Source: Flammeovirga aprica JL-4
GTDB lineage: Bacteria; Bacteroidota; Bacteroidia; Cytophagales; Flammeovirgaceae
Direction of reading: 5' to 3'
Assembly: GCF_012844305.1 (NCBI RefSeq)
Contig: NZ_JABANE010000070.1
Coordinates: 1 to 48,206, forward strand
DNA: 48,206 nt
Part shown: piece after piece, positions 24,854 to 33,587 of the stretch
Layout: every line of letters starts with the position of its first letter
Position numbering within the stretch: the first letter of the stretch is position 1
Translations under genes and position numbers: made by a program
Notes under the pieces: generated by a model
Database searches by the model: none
Seen by the model: only the letters and a program-made list of their open reading frames with translations
What the model was told of the DNA's origin: nothing

Positions 24854-26752
24854 ATGTCAAAGAAACTATTAATTAGAGATTTAACGCTACGTGACGGGCA
24901 ACAATCATTATTTGCTACAAGAATGACACAGGCTCAGGTGGATTATCTTCTTCCTGATTACCAAGACGCCAATTTCTATGCAATGGAAGTGTGGGGTGGT
25001 GCTGTGCCAGATTCAGTAATGCGTTATTTAGGTGAAAACCCATGGACTCGTTTGAAAACTATCCATGATTCAGTAGGTAATGTAAGTAAATTGACTGCCT
25101 TATCTCGTGGTCGTAACTTGTTTGGTTACACTCCTTATACTGAAGAAATTATTGAAGGTTTCTGTAAAACATCTATCAATAATGGTTTAGGTATCATGAG
25201 AATCTTTGATGCTCTTAACGATACTAATAACATCAAGTCTACTATTAAGTATGTAAAAAAACACGGTGGTATTGCTGACTGTGCGGTATGTTACACAATT
25301 GACCCGCATTTCTCTACAATGGAGAGAATTAAAGCATTCTTTAAAGGTAAGCCACTTCCTAAGCCAGTATTTACAGATCAATACTTCCTTAACTTAGCTT
25401 TAGAAATGGAAAAGCTTGGTGCGGATATGATTTCTATTAAAGATATGTCTGGTTTAATTCCTCCAATGAGAGTAGCTAAACTAGTAAAACTATTTAAAGC
25501 AAACCTTTCTATCCCAGTTGATTTCCATACACACTGTACGCCAGGTTATGGTTTAGCAGCTGTATTATGTGCTGTAATGAGCGGTGCGGACATCGTAGAT
25601 ACAAACATCTGGAACTTCGCAGGTGGTTCAGCAGGTGTTGCGATCGAATTGATCTACACTTTCGCTAAGAAATTAGGTATCGAAATGGACGTAAACATGG
25701 AGGCCGTAGCGAAAATCAACCAAAAATTAGTTGACGTTCGTAAGGAATTAAGCGCATTTGATGCTTATGACAGCTTCCCTAATCCATACAACCCTCTTAC
25801 AGATACACTTCCTGCAAACGTAGACAAAATGTTTGATGACGCTATCGCAGCTGTAAACGCTGGTAACGAAGAGTCATTATTAAATATCTGTCACCAAATC
25901 GAGGACTACTTCAACTTCCCTAAACCAAACACGAAAGTGAAAGAAGCTGAGGTTCCAGGTGGTATGTACTCTAACATGGTAGCTCAATTGAAAGCTTTAG
26001 GTTCAGACGAAATCTTGGACGAAGCAATGAAATTGATCCCTCAAGTACGTATGGATGCTGGTCTTCCTCCACTAGTAACACCAACTTCACAAATTGTAGG
26101 TGCTCAAGCGGTGAACGCTGCAATGAGCTTGAAGCAAGGAAAAGAGATGTATTCAAATACTTCTAACCAATTCCAAAGCTTAGTGAAAGGTGACTACGGT
26201 AAGACTCCAATTCCTGTTAAGCCTGAGTTTAGAAAGCAAATCTGTGGTTTTGAGGACGAAAGACCATTTGATACAAATTCTTACAAAGCTCAAGACAACC
26301 CTACTCTTCCTGAGTTTGGCGGTGTGAAATTGGCTGAGAACTATGAGGAAGAATTACTATTAGAGTTATTCCCATTAGTAGCAAAAGGTTTCCTTAAGAA
26401 ATTGAAGAAAGAGCAATTCGAAGCGAAGCAAAAAGAAGCTGCAGCTGCTCAACAAGTTGAGGAAAAAGTGGTAGAGGAAAAAGTAGTTAAGCCTATGAAA
26501 ATGGGTAAAAAAGTACTTGCACCAATGCCAGGTAGAGTAATCAGCGTACTTGTGAAAACAGGTGACAAAGTTGAAAAAGGTCAACCAATCGTGATCTTAG
26601 AATCCATGAAAATGGAAAACAATATTGTTTCTGATTTCAGTGGTTTCGTAAACAATATTATTGCTGAAGAAGGCGAAACTATCGCTGCTGACTCAGTAAT
26701 GTTGGATATCGTTGCTTCTGAAGACGAAATCTCAGCATTAAGCCCAGCTTAA
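24854..26752 (+). CDS. Biotin-dependent (oxaloacetate decarboxylase/pyruvate carboxylase-type) carboxyltransferase with fused biotinyl domain
   Basis: This 632-residue cytosolic subunit has three parts. An HMGL-like carboxyltransferase barrel spans about 1-270 (LTLRDGQQSLFATRM, EVWGGAVPDSVMRYL, MRIFDALND, KDMSGL, VDFHTHCTPGYG with metal-binding His pairs). A conserved OadA/PYC domain spans about 295-495. After an Ala/Lys/Glu-rich linker comes a biotinyl domain at about 550-622, with the biotinylated lysine in ESMKMEN (Lys586). It matches oxaloacetate decarboxylase alpha or pyruvate carboxylase subunit B, and also the transcarboxylase 5S type. Biotin carboxylase or sodium-pump beta/gamma partners are not adjacent, so the reaction cannot be settled here. 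Confidence 0.88.
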   Translation: MSKKLLIRDLTLRDGQQSLFATRMTQAQVDYLLPDYQDANFYAMEVWGGAVPDSVMRYLGENPWTRLKTIHDSVGNVSKLTALSRGRNLFGYTPYTEEIIEGFCKTSINNGLGIMRIFDALNDTNNIKSTIKYVKKHGGIADCAVCYTIDPHFSTMERIKAFFKGKPLPKPVFTDQYFLNLALEMEKLGADMISIKDMSGLIPPMRVAKLVKLFKANLSIPVDFHTHCTPGYGLAAVLCAVMSGADIVDTNIWNFAGGSAGVAIELIYTFAKKLGIEMDVNMEAVAKINQKLVDVRKELSAFDAYDSFPNPYNPLTDTLPANVDKMFDDAIAAVNAGNEESLLNICHQIEDYFNFPKPNTKVKEAEVPGGMYSNMVAQLKALGSDEILDEAMKLIPQVRMDAGLPPLVTPTSQIVGAQAVNAAMSLKQGKEMYSNTSNQFQSLVKGDYGKTPIPVKPEFRKQICGFEDERPFDTNSYKAQDNPTLPEFGGVKLAENYEEELLLELFPLVAKGFLKKLKKEQFEAKQKEAAAAQQVEEKVVEEKVVKPMKMGKKVLAPMPGRVISVLVKTGDKVEKGQPIVILESMKMENNIVSDFSGFVNNIIAEEGETIAADSVMLDIVASEDEISALSPA

Positions 26753-26781
26753 TCAAAAGAAGATTTTCTTTACAATCAATT

Positions 26782-26822
26782 GAGTCACCTTTCTCTGCAT
26801 AGAGTTAGGTGACTCTTTTTTT
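26782..26822 (+). terminator. Terminator of the biotin-dependent subunit gene
   Basis: A perfect 9-bp stem GAGTCACCT/AGGTGACTC (26782-26790 with 26807-26815) is followed by a run of Ts, 29 bp after the stop codon. Confidence 0.9.
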
Positions 26823-26835
26823 ATTAGAAGGTGAA

Positions 26836-27270
26836 TTAAACTTCGAATTCTTCTTCATTCATTTCTACTTCCTCCCTTACATATTCGATTCTTTGTTGCT
26901 CTTGAAATTTATACCATTTAGCTCTATACTCTTCAGATTCATCAAGAACCCATCTGAAGTTTCTAAAAGGACCTTTCTTGTTTAAAGCTTTTATCAATTT
27001 ATCTTGAAGTTTAGCGTCGTCTACTGTATCAGCAAAGGCTTCCATTTCTCTGTAAGAGTCCCTAGAATCCTTTTTTTTGAATAAATAGTAATCATCTTCG
27101 TTCTCCTCTACTTTCTTAATGTCAGCTTCCCAAGCTTCAAAATCGCCATCATAAAAATCATCCATATCTGGAATTGAAATAAGCTCACCTGTTTTGAAGT
27201 GAAAATAGCACTGCATCCCTATTTCGTGCTCACCTGCAATTTCCTTTATTTGTTCATCTGTTGGTTTCAT
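26836..27270 (-). CDS. UPF0158-family protein
   Basis: This 144-residue acidic protein resembles UPF0158 (short proteins with EMEAFADTVDDAKLQDKLIKAL and GPFRNFRWVLDESEEYRAKWYKF). The function of the family is unknown to me. It has no signal peptide, so it is cytosolic. Its start overlaps the stop of the Nudix gene by four bases (ATGA), which indicates translational coupling in a methyltransferase-Nudix-UPF0158 operon. Confidence 0.8.
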   Translation of the reverse strand: MKPTDEQIKEIAGEHEIGMQCYFHFKTGELISIPDMDDFYDGDFEAWEADIKKVEENEDDYYLFKKKDSRDSYREMEAFADTVDDAKLQDKLIKALNKKGPFRNFRWVLDESEEYRAKWYKFQEQQRIEYVREEVEMNEEEFEV

Positions 27271-27680
27271 TTTATTTCTAATTTAGTTTCTAAATTTTCT
27301 TTTATCTTATCAACAATAGGCACATCAGCAGGTGCCCATTCATATTGCTCTAATTCCTCTACGCTGATCCACTGCATATCAATATGTTCATTTAATTGTA
27401 TGCTTCCCTCCTTCACCTTTGAAAAATAGGCGATCAATTCAATGACAATATTACCATAATCATGCTGACAGGAATCAATAAACTCTCCAACAGTTATCGT
27501 AACACTTAATTCTTCCTTGATTTCTCGCACTAAAGCCTCTTCATTAGACTCACTATTTTCTACCTTCCCTCCGGGAAATTCCCACAATCCTCCTTGTGAT
27601 TTATGCAAAGGTCTTTGAGTGATCAATAGACGTTGCTGATCGTCTATAATTACTGCGGCTACAACTTGGATTGGCTTCAT
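27267..27680 (-). CDS. Nudix hydrolase (MutT-like)
   Basis: This 137-residue (deoxy)nucleoside triphosphate pyrophosphohydrolase of the MutT/8-oxo-dGTPase kind has the Nudix box at residues 38-60 (G-x5-E-x7-REIKEE). Serine replaces the near-terminal glycine. The N-terminal QVVAAVIIDDQQRLLITQRP and GGLWEFPGGKVE fit MutT-type enzymes with an oxidised-nucleotide substrate. It overlaps the UPF0158 start by four bases and follows the methyltransferase stop by three. Confidence 0.85.
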   Translation of the reverse strand: MKPIQVVAAVIIDDQQRLLITQRPLHKSQGGLWEFPGGKVENSESNEEALVREIKEELSVTITVGEFIDSCQHDYGNIVIELIAYFSKVKEGSIQLNEHIDMQWISVEELEQYEWAPADVPIVDKIKENLETKLEIK

Positions 27681-27683
27681 TAT

Positions 27684-28307
27684 TTATTTTTGAAAGACTA
27701 ATGAAAGAATTCGTGGCACTTCGTTTTCTGCTTCACCATCAAACCACTCTTCTACTTCTTTTAATGTAAAACCATTATTCTTTGCTGCATTTACAAATTC
27801 TGAAAGGTGATGAATATAAACTTCCAATTCTTTAACTCCTTCTTCTGTTTCATATCTCGCTTTAGTTCCCAAATATTGTTTGAAAGGATGGAGTTCACTG
27901 ATGAAAAAGAAGCCATTTTCTTTGAGTTTTTGATGGGCTTTCGCAAAGATCTGATCAAGATTTTCAATATGCTCTAGACATAAACTTACTGTCACTAAAT
28001 CAGCAAAATTATCTTCTACATCCCATTCTTCATTCAAATCCGTTCTTCTAAAAGAAACACGCTCATCTTTAATTTTGGCTTTCGCTTTATTGAGCATCTC
28101 TTCAGAAAAGTCAAGACTTACTACTTGCTCCGCTTTCGACAATAAGAAAGGAGTATTTTTACCTGTACCCGCTCCTAATTCAAGTACGTTTTTAAAATCG
28201 TATTTTGATAGCGTTTCTACAGTAGCGTGTGCATCTAAATCTCTTGTTTTGTTTTGGTTGGTATCGTAAATATCTGCCCAACTGTTATAGGCTTGTTCTA
28301 TACTCAT
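27684..28307 (-). CDS. Class I SAM-dependent methyltransferase
   Basis: This 207-residue cytosolic methyltransferase has motif I VLELGAGTGKNT at residues 41-52, motif II VVSLDFSEEML and motif IV DLVTVSLCLEHIENLD, as in the UbiE/Methyltransf_11-type family. The substrate is unknown. It is the first gene of the operon with the Nudix and UPF0158 genes. Confidence 0.85.
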   Translation of the reverse strand: MSIEQAYNSWADIYDTNQNKTRDLDAHATVETLSKYDFKNVLELGAGTGKNTPFLLSKAEQVVSLDFSEEMLNKAKAKIKDERVSFRRTDLNEEWDVEDNFADLVTVSLCLEHIENLDQIFAKAHQKLKENGFFFISELHPFKQYLGTKARYETEEGVKELEVYIHHLSEFVNAAKNNGFTLKEVEEWFDGEAENEVPRILSLVFQK

Positions 28308-28330
28308 TTCAGCAATAATTAAAATTGAAA

Positions 28331-28376
28331 ATAGGTTTCGTATTGTAAAGGTAATACTCTACAACATGAAACCTAT
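28331..28376 (-). terminator. Probable terminator of the Lol-like operon
   Basis: Stem ATAGGTTTC/GAAACCTAT (28331-28339 with 28368-28376) has a second nested pairing (GTATT/AATAC) inside. A T-rich stretch follows on the minus strand. It lies just past the stop codon at 28403. Confidence 0.55.
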
Positions 28377-28402
28377 CAAAATGATTCCTAGAGAATGGAT
28401 TC

Positions 28403-29134
28403 TTATTTTTTCAGATTTGCTTTATTAAAAACATTATCAGAAATCGGCACATTATCCTGCATCTCAATCACAATAAAATCTGTCCCTTTCCCATCTTTTA
28501 ATACATCTTTATAATTCATCTTGAAAGGGTAAAACCTTCCATTCACTGGGCGTACATCTTCCATATTAATCGTTTTTAAAAGCTGTCCACTCTTAGCGAA
28601 TAGGTCTTGACGCATAGGTACATAATTTTTCTTTTCTACCCACATCTTCACTTTTGGGTAGGAAATGTCGTCCACTTTGGCGTCCAACTGTAATATATAA
28701 CAGTCTTCTCCATTCATCTGTTCTTCTCCTTTGATCGTCGGTGTGTACATGTCCACCATTTTCTTCTCCTGCATCATATCTTCGTAGGACATATCTGATC
28801 CATTCACAGACTGTCTTAGCATATGACCTGAAATTTGTATCGTACGGTCTGAAGAAGGAGAATAGATCCAAAGTTTATCGTCTAATTTTAACATCTTAGT
28901 CCCTTTTTCTCTTGCAGGTGAAAGGTATTCTGAAAAAGTATCTTTTGTTCCTCTGGAATAGGCTTCCATCACAATTTCTTTGTTCTTTCTCTTCCCATAT
29001 ACAATCATCTTTGATTTAGTGATTTTTGTACTGGAATACATATTTTCATCAATTTTTTGAAGCATTTCTACGGGATCTTGTGCCATTACAGTACAGCCTA
29101 TTAGTAGAAAAGCTATGGTGAATATTTTTTTCAT
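28403..29134 (-). CDS. LolA-like outer-membrane lipoprotein-sorting protein
   Basis: This 243-residue periplasmic protein has a signal peptide ending VMAQ (about residue 19) and a LolA/LolB-like half-barrel with the features of the DUF4292/LolA-like sorting family (EAYSRGTKDTFSEYLSPAREKGTKML, LWIYSPSSDRTIQISGHMLRQSVNGSDMSYEDMM). Such proteins carry lipid or lipoprotein across the periplasm. Its place at the end of an ATPase/permease/permease operon supports that role. A GCGTAGC-type repeat lies in its 79-bp upstream gap. Confidence 0.75.
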   Translation of the reverse strand: MKKIFTIAFLLIGCTVMAQDPVEMLQKIDENMYSSTKITKSKMIVYGKRKNKEIVMEAYSRGTKDTFSEYLSPAREKGTKMLKLDDKLWIYSPSSDRTIQISGHMLRQSVNGSDMSYEDMMQEKKMVDMYTPTIKGEEQMNGEDCYILQLDAKVDDISYPKVKMWVEKKNYVPMRQDLFAKSGQLLKTINMEDVRPVNGRFYPFKMNYKDVLKDGKGTDFIVIEMQDNVPISDNVFNKANLKK

Positions 29135-29190
29135 ATTTCTTTATTGTTTTAATTTTCTTTAATGTCGTAAGTGTTATTATACTAACCTTT

Positions 29191-29213
29191 GCGTAGCAGG
29201 CTACACTTCTACA
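29191..29213. repeat. Solo GCGTAGC-family repeat
   Basis: GCGTAGCAGGCTACACTTCT, followed by ACA, is the same unit as the arms of the element at 3109-3347. It lies between the LolA-like gene and the permease gene. Confidence 0.65.
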
Positions 29214-30485
29214 TTACACCCCTAATTCATTAAATAACTCTGATGTTTGGCGTTTGAAAATTCCTCTTCCAGATAATAATGCACCTAAGAAAGTGGCCAT
29301 TACGCCTGGGAAAAAGCCAATCCAAAATTGAGTGGGAACGACCTTCGCCCTTATCACATTCGAAAATAATACATTGCTATTCCCTAATGTATCTGACATG
29401 TCAATACCTACTTCTTGAAGATAAAAGGTCAAAATCAAACCTAAAATTGTTCCGAAAACTGAACCGACAGCTCCGACGATAACTGATTCTAGTAATAATG
29501 ATTTATAGATGTCTCTTTTAGATTCACCGATGGCTATTCTAATACCGAATTCTGTATATCTTCTCAACCCTCCAAGCAATCCTGTATTCCATAATACGAT
29601 GGACATGGCAATGATAAAAAAGAAGGTGAATGCATTGCTCATTGTATTGACCATGTCTAGCATGGTGCTTAAACCATTTTGATCCCTTAAGGCTAACATT
29701 TGAGGTGCATATTCATCATCATCATTGGCAAAGGATTGATTATAGCTATTTTTTATCTCTTCAATTTCTTGATCATCATAAATATCATTGGGGAGGTAGC
29801 CGTAAATCTCTTGAACGGCATCTTCCATATCTAGAATTTGCTCTGCATCTTTTATATCAATTAAAAAGGTTTTGTCGTCCATCACTGACAACCCAAACTG
29901 TACTGCTCCAACATAAATAAAGTTTTGGAACGACATGCTTCCATCCATTGTAGAACCGAAATAGGTAATTTGATCACCAATTTTTACATTCATTCTTTTG
30001 GCTAAACCCTGCCCTAAAAGCATTTCAAAGGGTCCGTTAGGCATTCTTCCTTCTACAATATTATTGGCGATATTTAATCTTTTTAGATCTGAATTTCCGA
30101 CAGTCATATCAAAGGCCATTCCACCAGCAATTCCTTGTGTTTTAGTTTGACCATTTTCATCTGGAACGTCTAAAATTCCTCCGAAATTAAATCGTTTTAC
30201 CCAGTCTACTTCAGGATACATATCCTCTAATACTTCGAGCACCTTACCTGCTTCAAGTATAGAAAGGTCCAATGGTTTCTGAGCAATATTCTTAACATAC
30301 TCTCTCGTCATCACCTTCATATGCCCGGTTCCGAAACGTGCATTTTGATCGACCATATCCCCCATCATTCCTTCAATGTAACCGACAAAGAATACGGAAA
30401 GGGATACTCCCAAGCTCACTACGATTACAGGAAGTAAACTTCTGCTTTTGTCTCTAATGAGACCTTTAAATAAAAATTCAAACAT
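29214..30485 (-). CDS. FtsX-like ABC permease (LolC/LolE-type), second subunit
   Basis: This 423-residue inner-membrane permease has one N-terminal transmembrane helix (LLPVIVVSLGVSLSVFFVGYI), a large periplasmic domain (about 50-260) and three C-terminal helices with the FtsX signature (GGLRRYTEFGIRIAIGESKRDI followed by LLLESVIVGAVGSVFGTILG). Its start overlaps the stop of the first permease by one base (TAATG), indicating translational coupling. Together with the other permease and the ATPase it should form a mechanotransmission-type ABC transporter. Confidence 0.85.
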   Translation of the reverse strand: MFEFLFKGLIRDKSRSLLPVIVVSLGVSLSVFFVGYIEGMMGDMVDQNARFGTGHMKVMTREYVKNIAQKPLDLSILEAGKVLEVLEDMYPEVDWVKRFNFGGILDVPDENGQTKTQGIAGGMAFDMTVGNSDLKRLNIANNIVEGRMPNGPFEMLLGQGLAKRMNVKIGDQITYFGSTMDGSMSFQNFIYVGAVQFGLSVMDDKTFLIDIKDAEQILDMEDAVQEIYGYLPNDIYDDQEIEEIKNSYNQSFANDDDEYAPQMLALRDQNGLSTMLDMVNTMSNAFTFFFIIAMSIVLWNTGLLGGLRRYTEFGIRIAIGESKRDIYKSLLLESVIVGAVGSVFGTILGLILTFYLQEVGIDMSDTLGNSNVLFSNVIRAKVVPTQFWIGFFPGVMATFLGALLSGRGIFKRQTSELFNELGV

Positions 30486-31660
30486 TATTTCTTTCCTTTT
30501 AAAGCGTCTACAGTATTCATTTTAGCAATCTTGCGAACGGGAAGGTAGCTGATCACTGCCGAAAGTATCACTACCCAAAAAACCGTTTTTGTAAACAGTT
30601 CAGGTGTCAGTAGCGGATAGATATATTCTCCTACAGTAATTCCCATTTTACGGGATTGATCCACGTTGGAGGTCATAGGAATACCTACTTCATGCAACCA
30701 ACCTAAAAGAGGAATCGCTATAATAGAACCTACCACTGCTGCGATAAAAGCGTACATTGTTCCTTCCAATGTAAATAAAAACGTCACTCTCTTTTTGGTA
30801 AAACCCAATGCGATATAAGTGCCGATTTCCTTTTGTCTTTTGAAAACAGAAAACACTTGTGAATCAAAAATGGCGATCAAAGCAATCAGCATCAAAATAC
30901 CGTAAAGGAAAGATGAGCCTCCTCTTTTTAATTCGATAAGTTCATAAAATTCTTTGAGCAAAGCCTCTTTGTCTTGGTAATTCCAAGAAGCGTTGGTGGT
31001 TTGATAGTATTCGGCATCAGCCAATAAATAGGTAGCTTCTTGTTGCAATCCTGTCAGTCGATTCATTCTATTCAAATCAATCCAAATTTGACCTGCATCA
31101 ATGGTCGGTACATTCGTTTCAAAAATGCCTGCAATTGTAATATTTTGAGCATCAAAAGTTCCGTTTTTATCTTTCCAACGCATCAGTATTGCATCTCCAA
31201 CTTTCAGGTTGTTGTCTTGTGCCATTCCTAGTCCAATCAAAGCTGGAATATTGGCCTTGCTCTCTTTTAATAGCTGAGTTGGAAGTTCTACAATTTGCTG
31301 ATCTGCAGGAATGCCTTTTAGTAAAATCGGCACCATTCTTCCATCGGGGTAGATATTTGCTTGGCGAATTAAGACGGGTGTCAAATGAGTATCTTTTTCA
31401 TATTTTCCATGTCCGCTTTCTATGGTAAATGGATCCAGTTTGTCGTATTTGGGATGAATCACTTGCCCTTGTGCGAATTCCCAATTGACCTGATCTCTGA
31501 TGCCTTGATATTCCCAACCGGTGTACATGCTGTTGAAAAACAAAATCATGACAAACGCTAAGGACAGAGTGGTAATAGTGAGCCAAGTTCTCAAGCCAGA
31601 ACTGATGATGTTTCTGAACGCCAATCGAAAACTCAACCCTATGTTGTATAAAGTATCCAT
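30485..31660 (-). CDS. FtsX-like ABC permease (LolC/LolE-type), first subunit
   Basis: This 391-residue inner-membrane permease has an N-terminal helix (TWLTITTLSLAFVMILFFNSM), a periplasmic domain and FtsX-like helices (VFKRQKEIGTYIALGFTKKRVTFLFTLEGTMYAFIAAVVGSI). The last helix is followed by LPVRKIAKMNTVDALKGKK, the usual end of the MacB/LolCE family. It is 3 bp downstream of the ATPase gene and overlaps the second permease by one base. Confidence 0.87.
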   Translation of the reverse strand: MDTLYNIGLSFRLAFRNIISSGLRTWLTITTLSLAFVMILFFNSMYTGWEYQGIRDQVNWEFAQGQVIHPKYDKLDPFTIESGHGKYEKDTHLTPVLIRQANIYPDGRMVPILLKGIPADQQIVELPTQLLKESKANIPALIGLGMAQDNNLKVGDAILMRWKDKNGTFDAQNITIAGIFETNVPTIDAGQIWIDLNRMNRLTGLQQEATYLLADAEYYQTTNASWNYQDKEALLKEFYELIELKRGGSSFLYGILMLIALIAIFDSQVFSVFKRQKEIGTYIALGFTKKRVTFLFTLEGTMYAFIAAVVGSIIAIPLLGWLHEVGIPMTSNVDQSRKMGITVGEYIYPLLTPELFTKTVFWVVILSAVISYLPVRKIAKMNTVDALKGKK

Positions 31661-31663
31661 CTT

Positions 31664-32356
31664 CTATTTTATTTCGTCGTTCTTTACTTTACCATCTTCC
31701 AAAGTGATCACTCTTCTGAGGTATTCAATTACTTTACTATCATGAGAAGAAAACATAAATGTAATGCCCAATTCTTCATTCAGTTTTTTTAGAATATCCA
31801 TGATCTTGTAAGCATTGGTGGAATCTAAGTTCGCCGTCGGCTCATCTGCTAGTACTATATCAGGCTTTTTTACAATGGATCTTGCTATGGCTACTCTTTG
31901 TGCTTGTCCGCCTGAAATCTGAGAAGGTTTCTTGTTCGCTATATCTGACAAACCCACCCATTCCAAGGCTTGCATAACAGCTTCTTTTCTTTCTGCTTTT
32001 GATTTCTTTTGTAATAGTAAAGGAAACTCTACATTTTCAAAAATGCTGTAAACCGGAAGTAAGTTATAGCTTTGAAAAATAAAACCAATATGTTCGTTTC
32101 TCAATAAAGCCGACTCTGCATCTGATTTTACGGCAACATTTTTTCCACTGATTAAGATTTCTCCTTCTGAAGGAATATCTAATGCTCCTATTAGGTTTAA
32201 TAAGGTTGTTTTTCCTGATCCACTAGGCCCAATCAGACCTGTAAATTCACCTTTTTTGATCTTTAAATTGATGTCACTCAAAGCTGTAAACTCTGTTTCT
32301 CCTACCGGAAAACGCTTGGTTACGTTTTGAATTTCAATGATGTTGTTTGTATTCAT
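31664..32356 (-). CDS. ABC transporter ATPase, LolD-like
   Basis: This 230-residue nucleotide-binding subunit has Walker A GPSGSGKTT (residues 43-51), signature ISGGQAQRVAIARS, Walker B DIVLADEPTANLD, and the H-loop FMFSSHDSKVIEYL. Length and motifs match the LolD/MacB-ATPase group. It energises the two FtsX-like permeases downstream. Its start is 88 bp from the upstream outer-membrane protein gene, and a palindromic repeat lies between them. Confidence 0.93.
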   Translation of the reverse strand: MNTNNIIEIQNVTKRFPVGETEFTALSDINLKIKKGEFTGLIGPSGSGKTTLLNLIGALDIPSEGEILISGKNVAVKSDAESALLRNEHIGFIFQSYNLLPVYSIFENVEFPLLLQKKSKAERKEAVMQALEWVGLSDIANKKPSQISGGQAQRVAIARSIVKKPDIVLADEPTANLDSTNAYKIMDILKKLNEELGITFMFSSHDSKVIEYLRRVITLEDGKVKNDEIK

Positions 32357-32396
32357 ATCTATATGGTTTTTGCGTTTATTCCTTTTTTACAATTTT

Positions 32397-32440
32397 GGGT
32401 AGACACGTAGGTTGGGTAGACACATAGGTCTACCCCTACG
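32397..32440. repeat. Nested palindromic repeat inside the operon
   Basis: Tandem copies of GGGTAGACACRTAGG (32397-32411 and 32414-32428) are followed by GTCTACCC. The second copy forms a hairpin GGGTAGAC/GTCTACCC enclosed by CGTAGG/CCTACG. It lies between the outer-membrane protein gene and the ATPase gene. Confidence 0.65.
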
Positions 32441-32443
32441 GGT

Positions 32444-33583
32444 TTAATGGTTTAATACGGCCATTAATCTTAGACCGAAACCTGGTGTGAACTGGTTTAA
32501 ATCATTCGTGGCGATCGGTGATGTTATGGATGTTGTAGGATTGTAATACAGCATAAAATACCCTGTCCATACATCAAAATCATGATTATAAGTGGTGAAA
32601 AATCCGGTGCCGTCATTGGTCCAGTCTCTATACACCATCACGGAAATATTATCAAAAAAAGACAAGGGATAATTCATAGAAAAAGCGGTTGTATTTCCTT
32701 TGTATTCAGCATGATTAAATTCTTCACCATACCAAGTAAAAAGGTGTTCTCCTACTACATTTAGTCCACTTCCAATCGGTAAAGTATAATCCATACCAAT
32801 GTCTAAAAGTGTTTGATTGGTGAGAATTCCTACATTTTTATTGGTCTTGGTGTAAGTTCCTTCAAACCAAACTCCTAGTAACAAATCCCATTTTCCATCA
32901 ATACCCACTCTGTTTTCTGGTGTTTCAATGTACATGGGATTATCTGCATTCCACCTTGTATCTAAAACTGCTTTTCTATGATGGTAGGAAAAAGCAATTT
33001 CTCCTTTTGGGGTGGGTAACTGCACTCTACCGCCTAGTTCTGGAATGTCTTTTACGGATTGTAATGCGTCATATCCCCTTTGTTCCTCATTTCCATACAA
33101 AGCCCAAAACCAAATATTGGCGTTGTTCTTAAAATAATATCTCGCTAAGGCAGAATAAACACCATTCGTCAATCCCAAAGGATCTCTAGGGTCAATTTGG
33201 TTGAACCATTGCATTGGTCGCAATAAAGTAGAAGATCCAAAATCGATTTTTTGAAGTCCTATTCTTATATCACTATTCCCATGTGCATAACGTACCCAAC
33301 CTCTGTAGGGTAAAACCGTTCCATCCCAAACCGGTGTTCCATTTACATACTGTACAGATCCGTAAATATTGGCAGAAGCAAAGGCTGAAAAGGAATTTAA
33401 AGAATCAAATTGATGCTCAAATTTCACTTCAGGAATATAACGTCCACCACTCCATAAATTGAGCTGTTCCGCTTCAGGAGAGTAGGTTGTAAAACCCACT
33501 AACATACCATTAAAATCGAATTCAGATTGTCCATAAAGTGTATTGGACAAGAACAGCAAGAATATAAGTTGAAGTTTCTTCAT
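32444..33583 (-). CDS. Outer-membrane beta-barrel protein, porin-like, family not recognised
   Basis: This 379-residue protein starts at the ATG at 33583 (MKKLQLIFLLFLSNTLYGQ is a clean signal peptide; the longer frame adds 49 residues from inside the TetR gene). The mature part alternates hydrophobic and polar residues with many aromatic girdle residues (YIPEVKFEHQFDSLNSF, YRGWVRYAHGNSDIRIGLQ, WFEGTYTKTNKNVGIL), as in outer-membrane barrels, and ends GFGLRLMAVLNH. It follows the TetR stop by 4 bp and heads the Lol-like operon. It may be a channel or an acceptor for the exported substrate; function is not known. Confidence 0.7.
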   Translation of the reverse strand: MKKLQLIFLLFLSNTLYGQSEFDFNGMLVGFTTYSPEAEQLNLWSGGRYIPEVKFEHQFDSLNSFSAFASANIYGSVQYVNGTPVWDGTVLPYRGWVRYAHGNSDIRIGLQKIDFGSSTLLRPMQWFNQIDPRDPLGLTNGVYSALARYYFKNNANIWFWALYGNEEQRGYDALQSVKDIPELGGRVQLPTPKGEIAFSYHHRKAVLDTRWNADNPMYIETPENRVGIDGKWDLLLGVWFEGTYTKTNKNVGILTNQTLLDIGMDYTLPIGSGLNVVGEHLFTWYGEEFNHAEYKGNTTAFSMNYPLSFFDNISVMVYRDWTNDGTGFFTTYNHDFDVWTGYFMLYYNPTTSITSPIATNDLNQFTPGFGLRLMAVLNH

Positions 33584-33587
33584 TGGT

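Noticed and set aside
24854..26752. Pyruvate carboxylase complete enzyme
   Set aside because: The biotin carboxylase domain is absent; only carboxyltransferase and biotinyl parts are present.
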